Assembly: GCA_003988855.1 (NCBI GenBank)
Contig: QYAI01000071.1
Span: forward strand, 1 to 64,000
From: Arachnopeziza araneosa
Lineage: Eukaryota; Ascomycota; Leotiomycetes; Helotiales; Arachnopezizaceae
DNA length: 64,000 nt
Direction of reading: 5' to 3'
Positions 20,479 through 33,417 of this stretch are shown here, piece after piece. The notes beneath the pieces are model-generated. The model worked only from the letters and a program-made list of their open reading frames with translations, did no database searches and was not told the DNA's origin. Positions within the stretch are counted from its first letter, which is position 1; each line of letters begins with the position of its first letter. Made by a program: the position numbers and the translations under genes.

Positions 20479-22400
20479 ATGGATAATTATAAAGCTTTTA
20501 CATTGATCGTAGCTCTCTTTGCTAGTGTTGTGTTGAGTTCGCCAACTGTATGACCACTTCCAATTGTGGATCTTGGATACGCTGTTCATCAAGCCACTGT
20601 GAATGTATGTGCTCCAAGCTTCTTATCAAGTATATTTTGCTAAATAGCCAAGAACTCAGCATATTCTTATTACAATTTCAGCAACATCAGATTCGGCGCA
20701 TCTCCAACTGGAAACCTACGTTTCCCACATCCTATTCCACCAAACACAATCAATCTTACCATCAATGATGGCCAACAAGCACGAAATTGTCCTCAGGCAT
20801 ATCCAGGTAGTTTTATTTGCCTACAAGAGTTGATTCTTTCTAAATTCTGTAGGCTGGCTCTTAACAGCCGAACAATTTCTCAATGGAACACCGGTCGCGA
20901 CACTCGCAAATCAGAGCTCTTCTGCACAGCCTAACATATCCAGTTTCCTTCCGATAGACTCTCAAACTTCTGAAGATTGTTTATTCCTTGATGTCATTGT
21001 GCCGCAGAAAATTTTCGAGTCCGCTCGTGGAAAAGAAAGTCGGAATAACTTCCACCCTGGTATTGATTCAAGATCGAGTAGAGGAGGTATGTCGAACTGC
21101 ACCATAGATTTTGAAGCACGGATACTGTTCTAACAATTTAGCTATTGTTCTTGTCAGAATATTTGGTGGGTCTTTTGACTTTGGTTCCAAAACTATGGGT
21201 GGAACACCGGCTGGTCTTGTCGCTCAAAGCCTGGAAAACAATGGAGACGGGATTGTATACGTAGAAATTAATTACCGTTTAGGTCTTTTTGTGAGTCCAC
21301 TCTTGTTTTTGCTTAATAAAATTAATAAAATTAGGGATGGCTTCCAGGTATTGATGGAATCGCGCCAAATGCTGGACTGTATGATCAAAGACTTGCTCTC
21401 GAGTGGGTACAAAATCATATTCACCTCTTCGGCGGAGACCCTAACCGCGTACCCATACTTGGCAAATCAGCAGGAGGGGCTCATTGATACATCAAATAAC
21501 TGCTTTTGGCGGTTCCAAAAAGGTTCCTTTCAAGCAGGCTATCCTTCAAAGTCCAGGCTTCATGCCTCAGACAAAGAAGACGGTGCAGTTATCTCTTTTT
21601 GAGAAGACACTTGAATCTGCATCTCTCATTACCGGCACAAACATCACCACTGCCACCCAACTTCGAAATCTAACTTTTGTGCAGCTGTACCTCACCAATA
21701 TTGTACTAATGGCCACCGCTTCATACGGAGAGTTTGTCTTCAGCCCTTCAATAGACGATAACTTCGTCCCCGCCTTACCCTCTACCCTCCTCTCACAAGG
21801 AAAGTTTGCCCATGATATTAAAGTGATGACATCCTACAACGCAGATGACGGCTTCATCTTCTCTTCACCTTTCTTAAAAAACAGCAGCGACTTTGAACAA
21901 TATCTTTCTTCCTTCTTACCAGCCTTCAATAGCTCAACCATCTCTGAAATTGCTAGCCTTTACCCTCCGACCACCAATCTCACAGGGCACACGACGCAGA
22001 TAGATCGCACATCTTCCTTCTATGCAGAATACATCTTTACATGCAATACGCGCTTTTGTCTCTCGCATTCCGGAATCAAACTTACGGGTATCAATTCAAT
22101 GTGGCCCCAGGGTTTCACGAGGATGATTTGCCGTATACACTTTTTGATGGTGATACGACTACGCTTGATGAGCAGACACCAGTCAATGCAACTGTAGCGA
22201 AGACTTTGCAAGGGTATCTGGTGAATTTTGCGATGGGAGGATCGCCAAATGGGAGGGGCTTGCCAGATTTTCCGGTTTATGGGGAGGAAGCGATGATGTT
22301 GAATATCGATACTGTGGGGTTGGGAAATCCGGTGAAGGACAAAGTGGACTTTGAGAGGTGTGCTTGGTGGCAGCAAGTATTATCTGATTCTACTGTATGA
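20479..22400 (+). pseudogene. Type-B carboxylesterase/lipase, broken
   Basis: The gene would make a secreted alpha/beta-hydrolase. A signal peptide (MDNYKAFTLIVALFASVVLSS) is followed after three codons by an in-frame TGA. Further exons, separated by normal short introns, keep family landmarks: HLFGGDPNRV, the nucleophile motif as GKSAGG (usually GESAGG), LIHQITAFGG, and FHEDDLPYT near the catalytic His. Right after SAGG one G seems to be missing from a G run (about 21475-21480), shifting the frame, and another frame change lies near 22045-22060. One nonsense and at least two frameshifts make a functional product unlikely. The body is well preserved, so inactivation looks recent; a sequencing error could explain the homopolymer shift but not all lesions. 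Confidence 0.8.
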
Positions 22401-23684
22401 TTTTGAGTGTACGAAATATCGCCTTCAGTTTAAATTCGACTTCTCAGCTTTCCAAGATTTGAGGCGCTCGGAGGCGCACGTTGGTTTAATTAGTGTGCTC
22501 CCAGAACGTTTCACCTCTACGCAAACGCTGAATTAGGTCATTCAGGGCTTTTAGGGCTGCACTATTGATTTCATGACCAATGACTCGCATTTGGGACCCG
22601 CTTGTATACATGTCGTATTCATGATGGTGATATCAGCAGATAAGATTTGTGGTGATCCAGAGATGCTCGAATAGTTACAACTTTTGTCTCGACTAATCAC
22701 AAAACTCAGCTAAGTAGTTTCGTGAGACCCAAATATCGAGTGATTCTTACTTACAGTATAAAATACACTCGCATAGGGAAGTGGGAATTAGAGTCGCAAA
22801 GATGGGGGTGTTTTTGCTAGTGGAAGCACCAATAGCTTGACCTGCATCCTGGCTTCAAAGTTTGAATTGTCGGGACAACAATGTTCTGGATCGGCTTCGG
22901 CGTCCTTTTTCCTTCAACTGCGCATCAATGCGACAGGTGGGTGGACATGCTTGCCTTTGGAAAATATCGCCAAGCTAAGGCGGGAAATGGGAGGATCGAC
23001 AAATTGCGAATATGAATCAAATTCATTGAACCTGTGGAGGAAGATTTCAAGTTGTAACTCTATATACTGTTCTCGTTTCTCTCTGTTCAGACCCATGCGC
23101 ACAACAGTTTGCGCTCCACAGTAGCAAAAGATGGATGAATCAGTCGTAGGTGGAATAGCTTGGCTGCGTTGCCAAGTGTTATTTCGCAGCAATAGAATCA
23201 TTGGAGTTTTATTGATTTGGCTGCATTGCCAAGAGCTGGGCAGCAAGAGATGCTCTGTGAAGACTTGTTTGAAGAGACTCGCCCTGGCAGAAAAGAAAGT
23301 TGGTCGTGTGGCGGGTGGCGTCTGTGATCAAACAACACTATCTTCAGCTGACGAGAGATTTTGGTACAAGGACGGGATCGACTGGCCCAGCGAATCTCCC
23401 CAACCCGACAGATATGCGAGCCTCTTCCAGTAAGGATATCGTTCCTTCGGCCGCCCTCATGCATCATCGGTTAAAAGATCTTAAACACCACTCATTCTTT
23501 TCGAGTTACGAGAATGCACCCTGAATATTCGGATTTCTCATCTTGTTCACCTTTTCATATTACGAATACGTGGCACCGGCTCCTAAGAAGACCCTGCCTG
23601 ACTTTCAATCATCAGGGAATAATCGTCTTCCTTTAAAAGCAGCTTTCTCATCCCCTTGTCAGCAGCTCGAAAGGTCCACCCAAC
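22401..23684. other. Gene-free spacer
   Basis: Open frames at 22837-23433 show no recognisable feature. The last ~150 bases are the promoter of the FAD-protein gene. Confidence 0.4.
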
Positions 23685-25955
23685 ATGCGTAGATCTCTTT
23701 CTCCGGCCGTCTTCCACAGACGAAGCCGTAGCAAAAGCAGATCCATAGCCCCACCAGCGCTCGACGACATTCTGTTTCCCAAATCGTACGAAGAAGAATG
23801 GGACTTGGCAGATGCTCGCCAGACAGATTTTGAGAGGGCCCGCTTCTTCATGGTCCGTTTTGGAAACGATGCCGACTCGATGGTACAGTCTGAACTGCTC
23901 GCGATAGCATCAAACCCACAGAATCGCTCCGTCCCGGCTCTGGCTTTGGCGGTGCAGACAAGAGTATTCGCAAACTGTCATGCCAGCTTCGCCCCAACGC
24001 CTCTCCTACAATGTATGCGCTTCTTACTCATCAAGACACGAGTGCCAGAGGTCATGTTCTCGGATCGAACCAAGGCTGTCCTGGATTTCTACTTTGATCC
24101 CACCATGGCGAGAAATCTTGACCCACTTCCGAAGGATCCAGTTGTCTACCGATACCCCGCAGCGCGTCTCAAGGTCACAATCATCGGCGGCGGCCCGACA
24201 GGCCTATCTTCGGCCATCTCTTTAGCTGAGAAAGGAGCTGGAAAGGTAGAAGTCCATGTTTATGAACGACGCTGGGTGGAGAAACTCGGTCCAAAGGGCA
24301 TGTATATCGACTATCCCCCAACCGCCAAGAGACGTGACCAAGTCGTGACATTGCAGCAATCCGTCACAAACTTGATGAGCAAAGAATCGCAAGAAGCACT
24401 CTTCGAGGGCCACCCAGAGCATGTTTGGCCTGGTTCTGCTAACATTCAGATTCGAAAAGTTGAGGATCGTCTCCTCCGGCGATGCCAAGCCGAGGAATTC
24501 CGTGGTCTTATTCACTTACATGCAGAAGGTGTAGAAAGAACTACGCTCGCGAAAGTTGGTGACTTTCACGTCTTGCTTGGCGCCGACGGTGCTGCATCCT
24601 GGCTGCGGAAGTCATTCTTTGAGGGGTATGAGAAGGAGAGAGGGAGGAGTTATGCACTGGGCCTCGCATTCGACCGCCCAGAAGGATTACCCTGGTCTCA
24701 ACCTTTGAACATGTTTTTGACTCTCGGACAAACTCGCTATCTTCTCAACGCAAGTAACTTTGATGGTAGAGGATACCTCAACATGCAGCTCACAGAGCAA
24801 GAGTGGCACAAGATGCTTTCCGTTGACGGTAAACCTGTCACCTTTGGGAACCCTGGATGTCTCCGAGTCAATGGGAAGGTACCGGAAGGCTTCGAGGAAA
24901 ACCAGGTTTTTGCACCATCTGAGGATAGAGACAGTCTTCTTTGGAAGTCAATTGAAGACGGCTTGAAGCTATTTGGCTTCAAGGAGAGTGAAGTCATAAA
25001 CGTTGTACGGATTCCAATTGTGGTACAAGCTGTCCGAGAAGGTGTCCATTATCTTCCTCCCGCAGACGGGATATCCCTCAATCGCCCACATGCACTCGTT
25101 GCAGTAGCTGGCGACGCAGCAATGACAGTCCATTTTTGGCCTGGTCGTGGGTTAAACAGTGGTATCAAGTCCGGAATTGCCTTGGGAGATGAACTCGTCC
25201 ATGCGCTCAACAGTGGTCTCTTCGTTGGCCTGCCACTGACCGCGATGAAGGAGTACAACGACTTTATCCTGAAACTCCAAGGACGTGAGCGTGACAAACG
25301 CAGTATCCCAATTCTGAACCAATCAGGAACCCCAGAAACTCTCGGCTGGCTGTTGGACAAAGCAGAGAGTGTCCCGGACAATGTAGCCATCGAGTGGTTA
25401 GTCGGGGCAATGTTACAGATTGCGGATCGCCTGCAGGTTCGGGATGACTGGCCATTCGATCCCGTCGCAAATATTGAGCCACAAATCCGCATCGTCTTAC
25501 GACAGCTCACTTCCTTGACGTTGAAAGAGATGGCGGTCAGCTTCCCATGGCCAACACGAGAGATGGGCGGCGCAGAGGTTCTACCTATTCGTTCAATGCA
25601 ACCTGAAGAGAAGAGTAAATGGCTCCAGTCCCTCTGGACAGTGCTACGAGACGAGAAGAGTAAGGAGTCCATCGTCCGATCTCGGTCGCCCTCCTCATCT
25701 CGTTTCGAAGCACCACGATTCATCCCTCCCGTGCAATTGGACCCAAATCTACAACGGAGCAACGCGACAAGGTCGTCCTCTTCGGCTGGCATGGAACAGA
25801 CTCTTGCAGTACCAGCTGCTGATGACAGATCGAGACGACGACAATCTGTTTCTGGTGAAGTCTCTTTGGTGAGGTTGCTCAGTACCACTCAACGACCACC
25901 GAAAGCAATGCTAGCCGATGCCATGTCTTTAGCGCTCTTCCGTGTTGATGAATAA
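23685..25955 (+). CDS. FAD-dependent monooxygenase-like protein
   Basis: A 756-aa intronless protein. A Rossmann FAD-binding motif (VTIIGGGPTGLSSA, about 164-177) starts the enzymatic domain, followed by GADGAASWLR (about 299-308) and AGDAAMTVHFWPGRGLNSG (475-493), the three FAD contacts of PHBH/MICAL-type flavin monooxygenases. Before them lie ~160 residues with an Arg/Ser-rich start (SRSKSRS) and helices that I do not recognise; after residue ~560 comes a helical part and a Ser/Arg-rich, probably disordered tail. No signal peptide or membrane helix is seen, so it is probably cytosolic. The substrate is unknown. The neighbours are housekeeping genes, not a biosynthetic cluster. The start is the first ATG of the frame. 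Confidence 0.8.
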   Translation: MRRSLSPAVFHRRSRSKSRSIAPPALDDILFPKSYEEEWDLADARQTDFERARFFMVRFGNDADSMVQSELLAIASNPQNRSVPALALAVQTRVFANCHASFAPTPLLQCMRFLLIKTRVPEVMFSDRTKAVLDFYFDPTMARNLDPLPKDPVVYRYPAARLKVTIIGGGPTGLSSAISLAEKGAGKVEVHVYERRWVEKLGPKGMYIDYPPTAKRRDQVVTLQQSVTNLMSKESQEALFEGHPEHVWPGSANIQIRKVEDRLLRRCQAEEFRGLIHLHAEGVERTTLAKVGDFHVLLGADGAASWLRKSFFEGYEKERGRSYALGLAFDRPEGLPWSQPLNMFLTLGQTRYLLNASNFDGRGYLNMQLTEQEWHKMLSVDGKPVTFGNPGCLRVNGKVPEGFEENQVFAPSEDRDSLLWKSIEDGLKLFGFKESEVINVVRIPIVVQAVREGVHYLPPADGISLNRPHALVAVAGDAAMTVHFWPGRGLNSGIKSGIALGDELVHALNSGLFVGLPLTAMKEYNDFILKLQGRERDKRSIPILNQSGTPETLGWLLDKAESVPDNVAIEWLVGAMLQIADRLQVRDDWPFDPVANIEPQIRIVLRQLTSLTLKEMAVSFPWPTREMGGAEVLPIRSMQPEEKSKWLQSLWTVLRDEKSKESIVRSRSPSSSRFEAPRFIPPVQLDPNLQRSNATRSSSSAGMEQTLAVPAADDRSRRRQSVSGEVSLVRLLSTTQRPPKAMLADAMSLALFRVDE

Positions 25956-26240
25956 TTTACTTCAAGAGAGATTTAATTTTGGCGATTTTAAGATCTATCA
26001 ATTAATCATATAACGCATATAACTTTGAGATAAGAATAAGTTCGTGATACTTGTGTTGAGTGGTGACAATCTTCTTGATAGCATTTAATCTATATGAACA
26101 CTGAGTAGTGCATTCTCGAATCGCAAACCAAGCTCCCTGCACTTCATACACTAGGATACACTGTAGACCTCGCCAGGATCACCGCATTGTCTGTCCAAAC
26201 CTATCTTAAAACATCTCACTTCCAAATCATCCCGCTCATC
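25956..26240. other. Convergent 3'-3' spacer
   Basis: Short AT-rich spacer between the FAD-protein gene and the dynamin-like gene. Confidence 0.5.
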
Positions 26241-28915
26241 CTATCGTTTCTTTCCGCCTAACATATTCCTTATCTTCTGTCCAGGATATGAATCATACTC
26301 GGTCGGCTGAGATGAATCAGTTCTTGAGAAAGTATGCGCGTATTGGCTACTCGAATCTCTCGAATCTCTCTGTAAAGGTTGGTTGTAATCCGCGTTCGTG
26401 TATCCTGGACGAGTGCTCGAAGTTGGAGGTGTATTGTACACATCTTCATTCTGCGCCACCTTGGTAGGTCGTGGAGGTGGAGCAGGTACTGGTGCAGTGT
26501 ATGGCTTATTTTGCGATGGATAATAGTCTGTAGGATTTGGTTCCCAAGTGCTTGGCATCTGTGGGGTTTCAACAGAGTTGACGCTTTTTCGTGGATCTGG
26601 GTAATCGGAAGACCCTCGAGTACCGTTTACGCCATTTTTCATGGGCGATTGAACTTCGAGTGGAACGGTGGTTTGAGGGTTCGCTGGCTTCCGAGCTGTG
26701 GTCCCAAGTTTATCGCTTGGTAGTCTACTCGAAGTTTCCTGACTGGTGGTTGGGCTAGCTTGTCCATCTTCATCGTCTTCCTCCGACTCCTCATCGTCAT
26801 CGTCATACTACAAATGTTAGTTTAAAAATTCCCGTAATGTTGAAAACTTACAGTTCTCAATTCCTTTCGCATGGCCAAATTAGCACAAAGATCTCTTGCT
26901 TCTTCGATAGCCTTCTTCTTGGCTTTGAGTGTAAGACGCCTGTCTCGAGTTTCTTTATTCTCAGCTGCAATGGCCTCGACATGTTCATTTTTCATCTTCC
27001 AGATTTTCACCGGGTTAAATACGGTGTCGAGGCCTTGAAGAAGGTGGCGTTCCACTATTTGCGTGATAACATTCATAATGAAGATTTTGGCGGAGAGCTA
27101 CAAAGTCAGTAATGGTTTCCAAATGATCGACTAACGCACCTCATAATGTATAAGCATCTTCTCAAGCACTTCTTCAGCAACCGTAAATGGTCGTTCTGGA
27201 TCCGCAGTTGCACGCCAGTTCTTGAGACGCACTTCGTACTCTGGATCATAAGGCTGCACTTCATAATGTTGGTCCTTCTTTAGTACTTCGACTTCAGCCT
27301 GCGCCCTTTCCATCGTCTCGTTCACTTGAGGATCAAGGAACACCTTTCGAATAGGATTACGCATTCTTCCTGGCCAGACCTCTTCAATCACCTCGGCCAA
27401 AAATTCGTTACAGATGATACCCAGATTTTCCTTGTGCTGTTGTGCTAGTCTGGTCCATTTCTCCGAATGATCCTGGAATAAGGTGTAGACCACGCGAGGG
27501 TTATGGTCTGTTGGAAATTCGGTACCTCGATTTCTTCGAAGAAGCGGTTCAACCTTCATTTGTGCATATTCTGCCTTTGATAAACCTTCAGGTCGATTGA
27601 CAGTCCCCGAGGTATCAGCGCTTGAAGTGAAGTTCAGCTTATGACCAAGATCACGAACTCTCCGAGCAAACTTCTGATTCTCTTCGACCGCACGAGCTCT
27701 CAGGTTTTGTGCTGGGGTTCCTTTTTGATCCACTATCGAAGGGAAAAATGATCGACCAGCAGGATTTTTATATGTTCCATGAACGGCTGGATTGACGAGG
27801 TCTTTGGAGTCCGAGCAAAGTTGAACCAGTTCCTCCCTCATTTCTTCAACCGTATCTTTTCCTTCTCCCATCATTTTCAACTCGCCATCACATTCATCAA
27901 GAGCATTGTTAATTTCTCTTCTCAAGGCCTTGACATGTTTGCCAATATGACGTTGTAGTTGGAAACTAAGCTTTGACTTCAATGCGGTCGCTCCGCGCAT
28001 CTGCTCAGGCAATTCGCTCCATTTGCCGCTCTTGAAAAATTCATGTTCTCTCTGAGCTCGTTCTTCAGGAGAAGGCCAAGGCTCGTTTCGCCTGCGAGGT
28101 CCTGGATTCAAGAGGACATACCATCCCAATTTCAGTTCATTTTCTTTATCTTTGTTATTGACTAGAGCAATAAATTTGTCTTCAAGGCCGATTGATGCGG
28201 TGAGATCAGGTTTTGTGAGTACCCCAATAGTCCGGCCTCCAGTTGGATCGAAATGTCGGGCTTTGATCAGAACAGGCGCTTGAACATAATCACCGTTGCC
28301 ACCAATAACTGCGAGGATGATGGTCCGAGGATTTTTCATGTACCGATCCGTCAGATCATTGATAGCTTTAATATCATCCTTCGATTGATCGTTGTTGGGA
28401 TTTTGCACGAGACCAGGCAAATCGACCAATGTCAGTAGCGGCATGTTCGGACCTTGCTTTTCCACCACCAAGACATCTCTCGTAGCGAATCTTCCCGGGA
28501 TCCCTTTTGGAGCGATCTGATCCACAGCACGATTCATCATGACATCGAAAGGAGTTGATTCATCCACGGTTCCTCCAAATTCTAACAACCTATCCTGGTC
28601 TGCGAAACTTCTGGTGCTTCTATCAGGAATGATCTTGACCGAAAATTTCTCGACTTTGGACCGTCGCAACCTGATTTCGGTCGCGAATCGCGTACAAGCG
28701 CCAGCTTCCCGTGGAAATGGGGTCCCAGTGATGGCTTCGAGGACTGAACTCTTGCCGGCCGACTGGTCTCCCACAACCACGATCTGAGGAAGTTTCACAT
28801 TGTCAAGTTGCGCAAATTGAAGCTTATCAATGAGATCAAGAAGTCCTGATTGTTCACTTCCAAGGTCTTGGGCGTTGAGGTTGGCGCCCACGGGTTGACT
28901 TCGTGAGGTTAGCAT
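26241..28915 (-). CDS. Dynamin-like large GTPase
   Basis: Large GTPase of the dynamin/Mx superfamily, expected to self-assemble on membranes. Three exons (28915-27140, 27097-26852, 26807-26241; introns of 42 and 44 nt, all phase 0) give 862 aa. G motifs: GDQSAGKSS (49-57), the switch DLPG (165-168) and TKPD (234-237). The stalk follows, and a GED-like helical part ends in exon 2. Exon 3 adds an acidic run (YDDDDEESEEDDED) and a Pro/Ser/Tyr-rich disordered tail (PVPAPPPRP) that could bind partners. No PH domain or membrane helix is visible, so it belongs to the fungal Mx-like group rather than classical dynamin. An alternative start exists: ATGTC at about 28963 followed by a GTAAGC donor could splice to give MSQPVGANL. 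Confidence 0.9.
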
Positions 28916-29646
28916 GTTACAAAAGACTGTAGAGACTGGGAAGAGATGGTATGCTTACGACATGTTTGCGATATGTTGAAACAAGAAGAAGAGCGAGTTT
29001 GCGAAAAGACTTTATTCAAAGGCTGTGAGGCTAGGCATGTGTCGCTCGCCGTATGCAGCTGAGTAAATTTGGTGGCAAGCCACGTCATGTGTTGGCCGTA
29101 CCTCGAGAACAATAGTTGAGACATGACGACTGAATCACAGCAAGGCAAGGCAGCAGCAAAATGCCTAGAAGTGAATGAGGCTGCATTCACATGGAAGAGG
29201 CTGGCTCGAGCTGAACTCATGTCTGGTTCAAATGTCCCCTAGTGGAGGCTGTGCAGAGAGAAATCGCCCCTAAAACTCAGCCGAGACCATTAAAACTCCA
29301 AGGGGAGAAATACAACAGCATTGTCATCATCCTCACCAAATGCTCAGCCTCAATAGCGAATTCATCATCCTATCTGAGAAGCGCATATCACTACTTAAAA
29401 CTAGCATTAAATTCTATTGTGAATTTAGGAAAGACTGGTGCACGTGATATGAATCACGAGACGATCAGAGGAATTGTTCAAGGCTCCCATCTACAATAAG
29501 CTTAAAATGACTCAGGCTTGGGTTTATAAGACGATCAAGTCGTCACGAGCGTAGACCTTGAAAGTCGAAGCGTCCTTATTAAGTGGTATTAAATCCGTAA
29601 ACCACCTTACGCCATGACAATGCTCTATCAAACAAACTCCAACCAT
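28916..29646. other. Spacer upstream of the dynamin-like gene
   Basis: Holds the promoter of the dynamin-like gene and the 3' region of the TRP-channel gene. No ORF with coding character. Confidence 0.45.
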
Positions 29647-32480
29647 TTACAATAAACTCCCTTTCCCTCCTTCCTGGGTATCTTCCTTCTCATGATTCCG
29701 ATCAACCTCAGCAAAATCCACTGCTGAAGTCGTCCTTACCACACCCTTCCGTTTCTTCTTGCCCGAATTCTCAACCGAGCTATTATCTGCTGTTCTCATG
29801 CCCCTGAATTCTTTTATCACATCCGCAAACCCCTCTTCCAGTGTCTTCATTCTCGCAAGCATCAAACGACCCATCATACTATCCCCCTTTAAGCCACCCG
29901 TTGCCAAAGCCATCTCAGTTGCAAATGAATTCGGTATCCCAGGAAGCCCCAGTTCGCTCATATCAAGACTTGACCTTCTTCGAGGCCGTGGCATAGTCTG
30001 AAAAGTGGATCGTGGTGGCATTGTTGGTCGTGGTTGTGATCTGCTATATGTCCGCTCTTTCATGATGGGGCGTGGTGAGACTGGATTGTAAATAATGGTA
30101 TTAGTCGACATGTTCCGGTTATGTCCTCGGCGAGGGCTAGGTTTTGGAGATCCTAGTGGACGCTTGGATTTGGCTGTAGGGGTAACAAAGTAATCCTCAC
30201 TCTCAGAACTAGTTGCGTGACTCTCCCGTTCGATTGTCCCGCCATCATGCGTGTTTAGCTCATCATCTCCATCCACAGCTACCTCATTTTGGTAGGTGAA
30301 ATCAAGGGGATCACTAACAACAGAGAGTCGTCTGTTATTCCTCTCTGGTGGACTCATGTGCTCCATCCAACTGCGTACGACACTCTGCGTTTGCAAGGCA
30401 TCTGGTCTTGGCGTCAAACGAAACACCTCCTCCAGAGCTAAATCCTTAACCGTCACAGAATCTTGACGTAAACGAGGACTGAACAGCTTCCGATCAATCA
30501 GATCAGTTGGTTCAAGAACGGAGCTAGCTAGGAACAGTCTCTCATAAATATAAATTCCGAATAAGAGCGGGAAATGGGTCATTTTGATCACCATTCGATT
30601 CAACTGAATGAAGGATCGAAATGGAAGAATCAACCTCCAAGGCGCTAAGCCCCAAGCAAATATGTTACTCGGTGCAACATAAGAGAACAGTGCGTCATTC
30701 TTAACCATGCTGATTGTGTTTACAGCAAAGACAAACTGATGCTCTTGTTCTGCATTTGAAACGATAGCCATGAAAGAGTTAGTCAACACGGTAATCAGAA
30801 TGGTCACCACCAAAAAGTGACAAATAAACAAGAACAACACCAAAAGAGCCTTTCCAAGGGGATTGTATGTTGGCCATGCTTCCCAAGCAGCTGGAGTAAA
30901 TCCCATCAAGATCTGAAAGATCTTATAAGCTACCCCTGCAGCATCATATTCATTCTTCCCAAAGGACAGTGTAAATGCAACAAAAAAGCCACTGCACCCA
31001 ATAAGAATGAAGACAAATACAGCAACAAGATCAATCGCCATTAAACGGAAAGCAATTAGCAATTGAGAGAAATATCGATAATGATCTAGAACACTGAACA
31101 GTCGAGGAAAGAGTAGAATAGCATTCGTGGCGAGGACATCATATGCCATGCTGTTCCATTCCCGTCTCCCACTGTCAACCAAAAATATTCCCCACAGTCT
31201 CATTGCATAATAAACCATCAAGATGAATAGAATGCCCAAGTCGAAAGCGTTCCAGAAACTCATGATGTATAGACTGAAGCCTTGCTCATTAAAGCCAACC
31301 ACTTCATCTAGCATAAAGCCAGCGCTCCAAAACCAGAATACAACCTCAAGAGCGGTGATATCTGTAGAGCGTTCGCTGAGTACAGCAACAAATAAGGCAA
31401 GAAGGATAGCTAAGGAACACGTAGAGAAGAATTGCCGATATCGTGGAACTCGCAATCGAGATAGCTTGAATAACGAAGCTTCACGAGGGTCATAAAGAAT
31501 AACCGTTCTTCGACTTCCAATCGATTGTACATTCTCTTTGCGCGATGTAGTCCCATATCCACTTCCATATTGTGTTTCGTTTGTCGGCTTTCGATGTAGG
31601 CTATCTGCTTGAGAGTGGAAGACGATTGTACCGGCCCAAATAGCTTCCAACTGTTGAACAACAAGAGGATGGGCTAAGAAACGCTTGGCAGAAGCTCGGA
31701 TAGCTATCTCCAATGTTGAAATTCTTGCAGCGGCAGGGCGGTTCCTTTCCCAGCCTCGTCCCTGCGCTGCCACACCCTGCAAGGGAAAGAAGTCATACGA
31801 CAGAGAATCAATCAATTCTCTGGTGTTATATTCCTTCAATAGCTTTATAGCCAGCAGCTCGCAGACAAGAGCCCGCGTCTTACTCGTGCCAGCATTTCCT
31901 GGATTTGACTGGCTCTCCTTCTGAAATTGTAGACAATTTGCCATAAGCGCATATAGAGTTGCTCGAGAGAAACACGATGCACGAATCTGTTTCTGCATAG
32001 GCTTAACAAGGAACTGGGAGACTTGTGGAGATCGTAGTTGGTCCCAAGTAAGTGATGTTTCGGTCCGTGGAACAATAATTAATCGAATGGCATGGGTGAG
32101 GTTGTAGACAGGAAGTGCGTCTAGTTCGGTCAGCAGATTTTCGGGGTTGCAGACATTGAGTTAGAAGAAGGGTATGAGAGTGTGTGTGTTGCTAGAATAT
32201 GTAAAGGGGTAGATAGATCAATCCTACCAAGATGCGCAGCACTGAAGATGGGTAGAAGTGGTGTAGATTCTCCATCTTCGTGCATCAGCTCGTCATCCTC
32301 CTCGTGCTGCTCTCCATCGTCTCCTTCTCCATTATCCTCCTCTTCTGATACATCATCCCCTTCGGTCTCGGTCCAGTCTGCTGTCGCATGTCGATGCTGG
32401 GAATAATGTGTGGAGAAAGAATTCTCTTCAATTTGAGGACGCGATTTTCTAGGCCGGAGAAGGGAGGAGAGCATCGTCAT
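29647..32480 (-). CDS. YVC1: TRP-type vacuolar cation channel, Yvc1-like
   Basis: Yvc1 releases calcium from the vacuole after osmotic stress. Two exons (32480-32228 and 32120-29647) are joined over a 107-nt intron; the junction yields AAHLDALPVYNLTHAIRLII, a well-conserved fungal Yvc1 stretch. The product is 908 aa: an acidic N-terminal run (GDDVSEEEDNGEGDDGEQHEE), a soluble helical domain, then about six membrane helices between residues ~300 and 560 with a pore-like region (FTPAAWEAWPTYNPLGKALL), and a long Ser/Pro/Arg-rich C-terminal tail. The acidic cluster near the N-terminus could bind Ca2+, although in yeast the known acidic regulatory cluster is C-terminal. The start is the first ATG; a second lies two codons later. 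Confidence 0.9.
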
Positions 32481-33417
32481 TGAGCAAATCAGATGCTACC
32501 TGCCTCAAAGACCCTCCTCCGCAGTCGAAACCAGGGAGCCAAAAAAGAAAGGTGGCAAGAAGAAGGAGAAGGGATGATCTCCTTATTTAAAGTTAAACGC
32601 CAAATGGCACATCTTCGGAGGGCCAACCTTCTTCCCTCCCCACCAACAGAACAAGGTGTGAATAGCCTCAAAGATTGACTGGAAGAGCTGAAGAGGAGGG
32701 CTCCTTATCTCTCCCATTGGCACATGATCAGTCAATAGCATGTTGCATGACGAGCGATGGAGGGTAGCATGCAACCCTCACAACCCGAGATATGCGGAGG
32801 CGTCAAGATGGCTGCATATATGCTTGTTGATCTGAATTGAAATGAACCAATCAGGCGCAGCAGACTCAAACACACCTTGAGTGTTTCTTCACCGCTGACA
32901 CCGCTCGGTGTCAATCTGATGATGATGGGAGCATTCACCTCTCATGAGACTAAGATTTGTAAGAGAGGAATTGTTCATCCTTTATTCAGCGCGAATTGTG
33001 TCCTGTTCGTCCGATAATCAGAAGCAAGTGACATTTCCGGTTCCCTCTCCGAGAAATGTGGGCGGGGTTGTCATGCAAGGCTGAAATCCTTATCGACGCC
33101 TTCGAAAAGTAGAGTTCTGCAAAGAATTCTCCAGCAGGTGCATCTTTGCGTCGTAACTGTACTCGAACACTTTCATTCCTATCCTTTCGTAATATCTCTG
33201 GTCTCATAACCTGCTCATTTCCAAATGTCATTTTTATCAGCTGGCGGGGTTTGCCGCCAAACCAGATCAGAACAGAAGCGGTCTAGCGTCAAAAGTTTGC
33301 TCGCACAGAAAATGTCAGCCTCAGCCTCGATCAAATTTTGTTATTGCAGTCTCTGACCAGCTGCTCTCGCCACGCTGCTCAATTCTTGGCTCAACCCTTC
33401 AATTCTCCTGAGCTATT
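32481..33417. other. Divergent promoter region, TRP channel / URA2-type gene
   Basis: About 1 kb between the two genes. No ORF with coding character; the right edge runs into the tandem duplication at 33418-33579. Confidence 0.5.

Noticed and set aside
25049..25888. 279-codon antisense ORF within the FAD-protein gene
   Set aside because: No domain, and it overlaps a well-supported flavin monooxygenase reading on the other strand.
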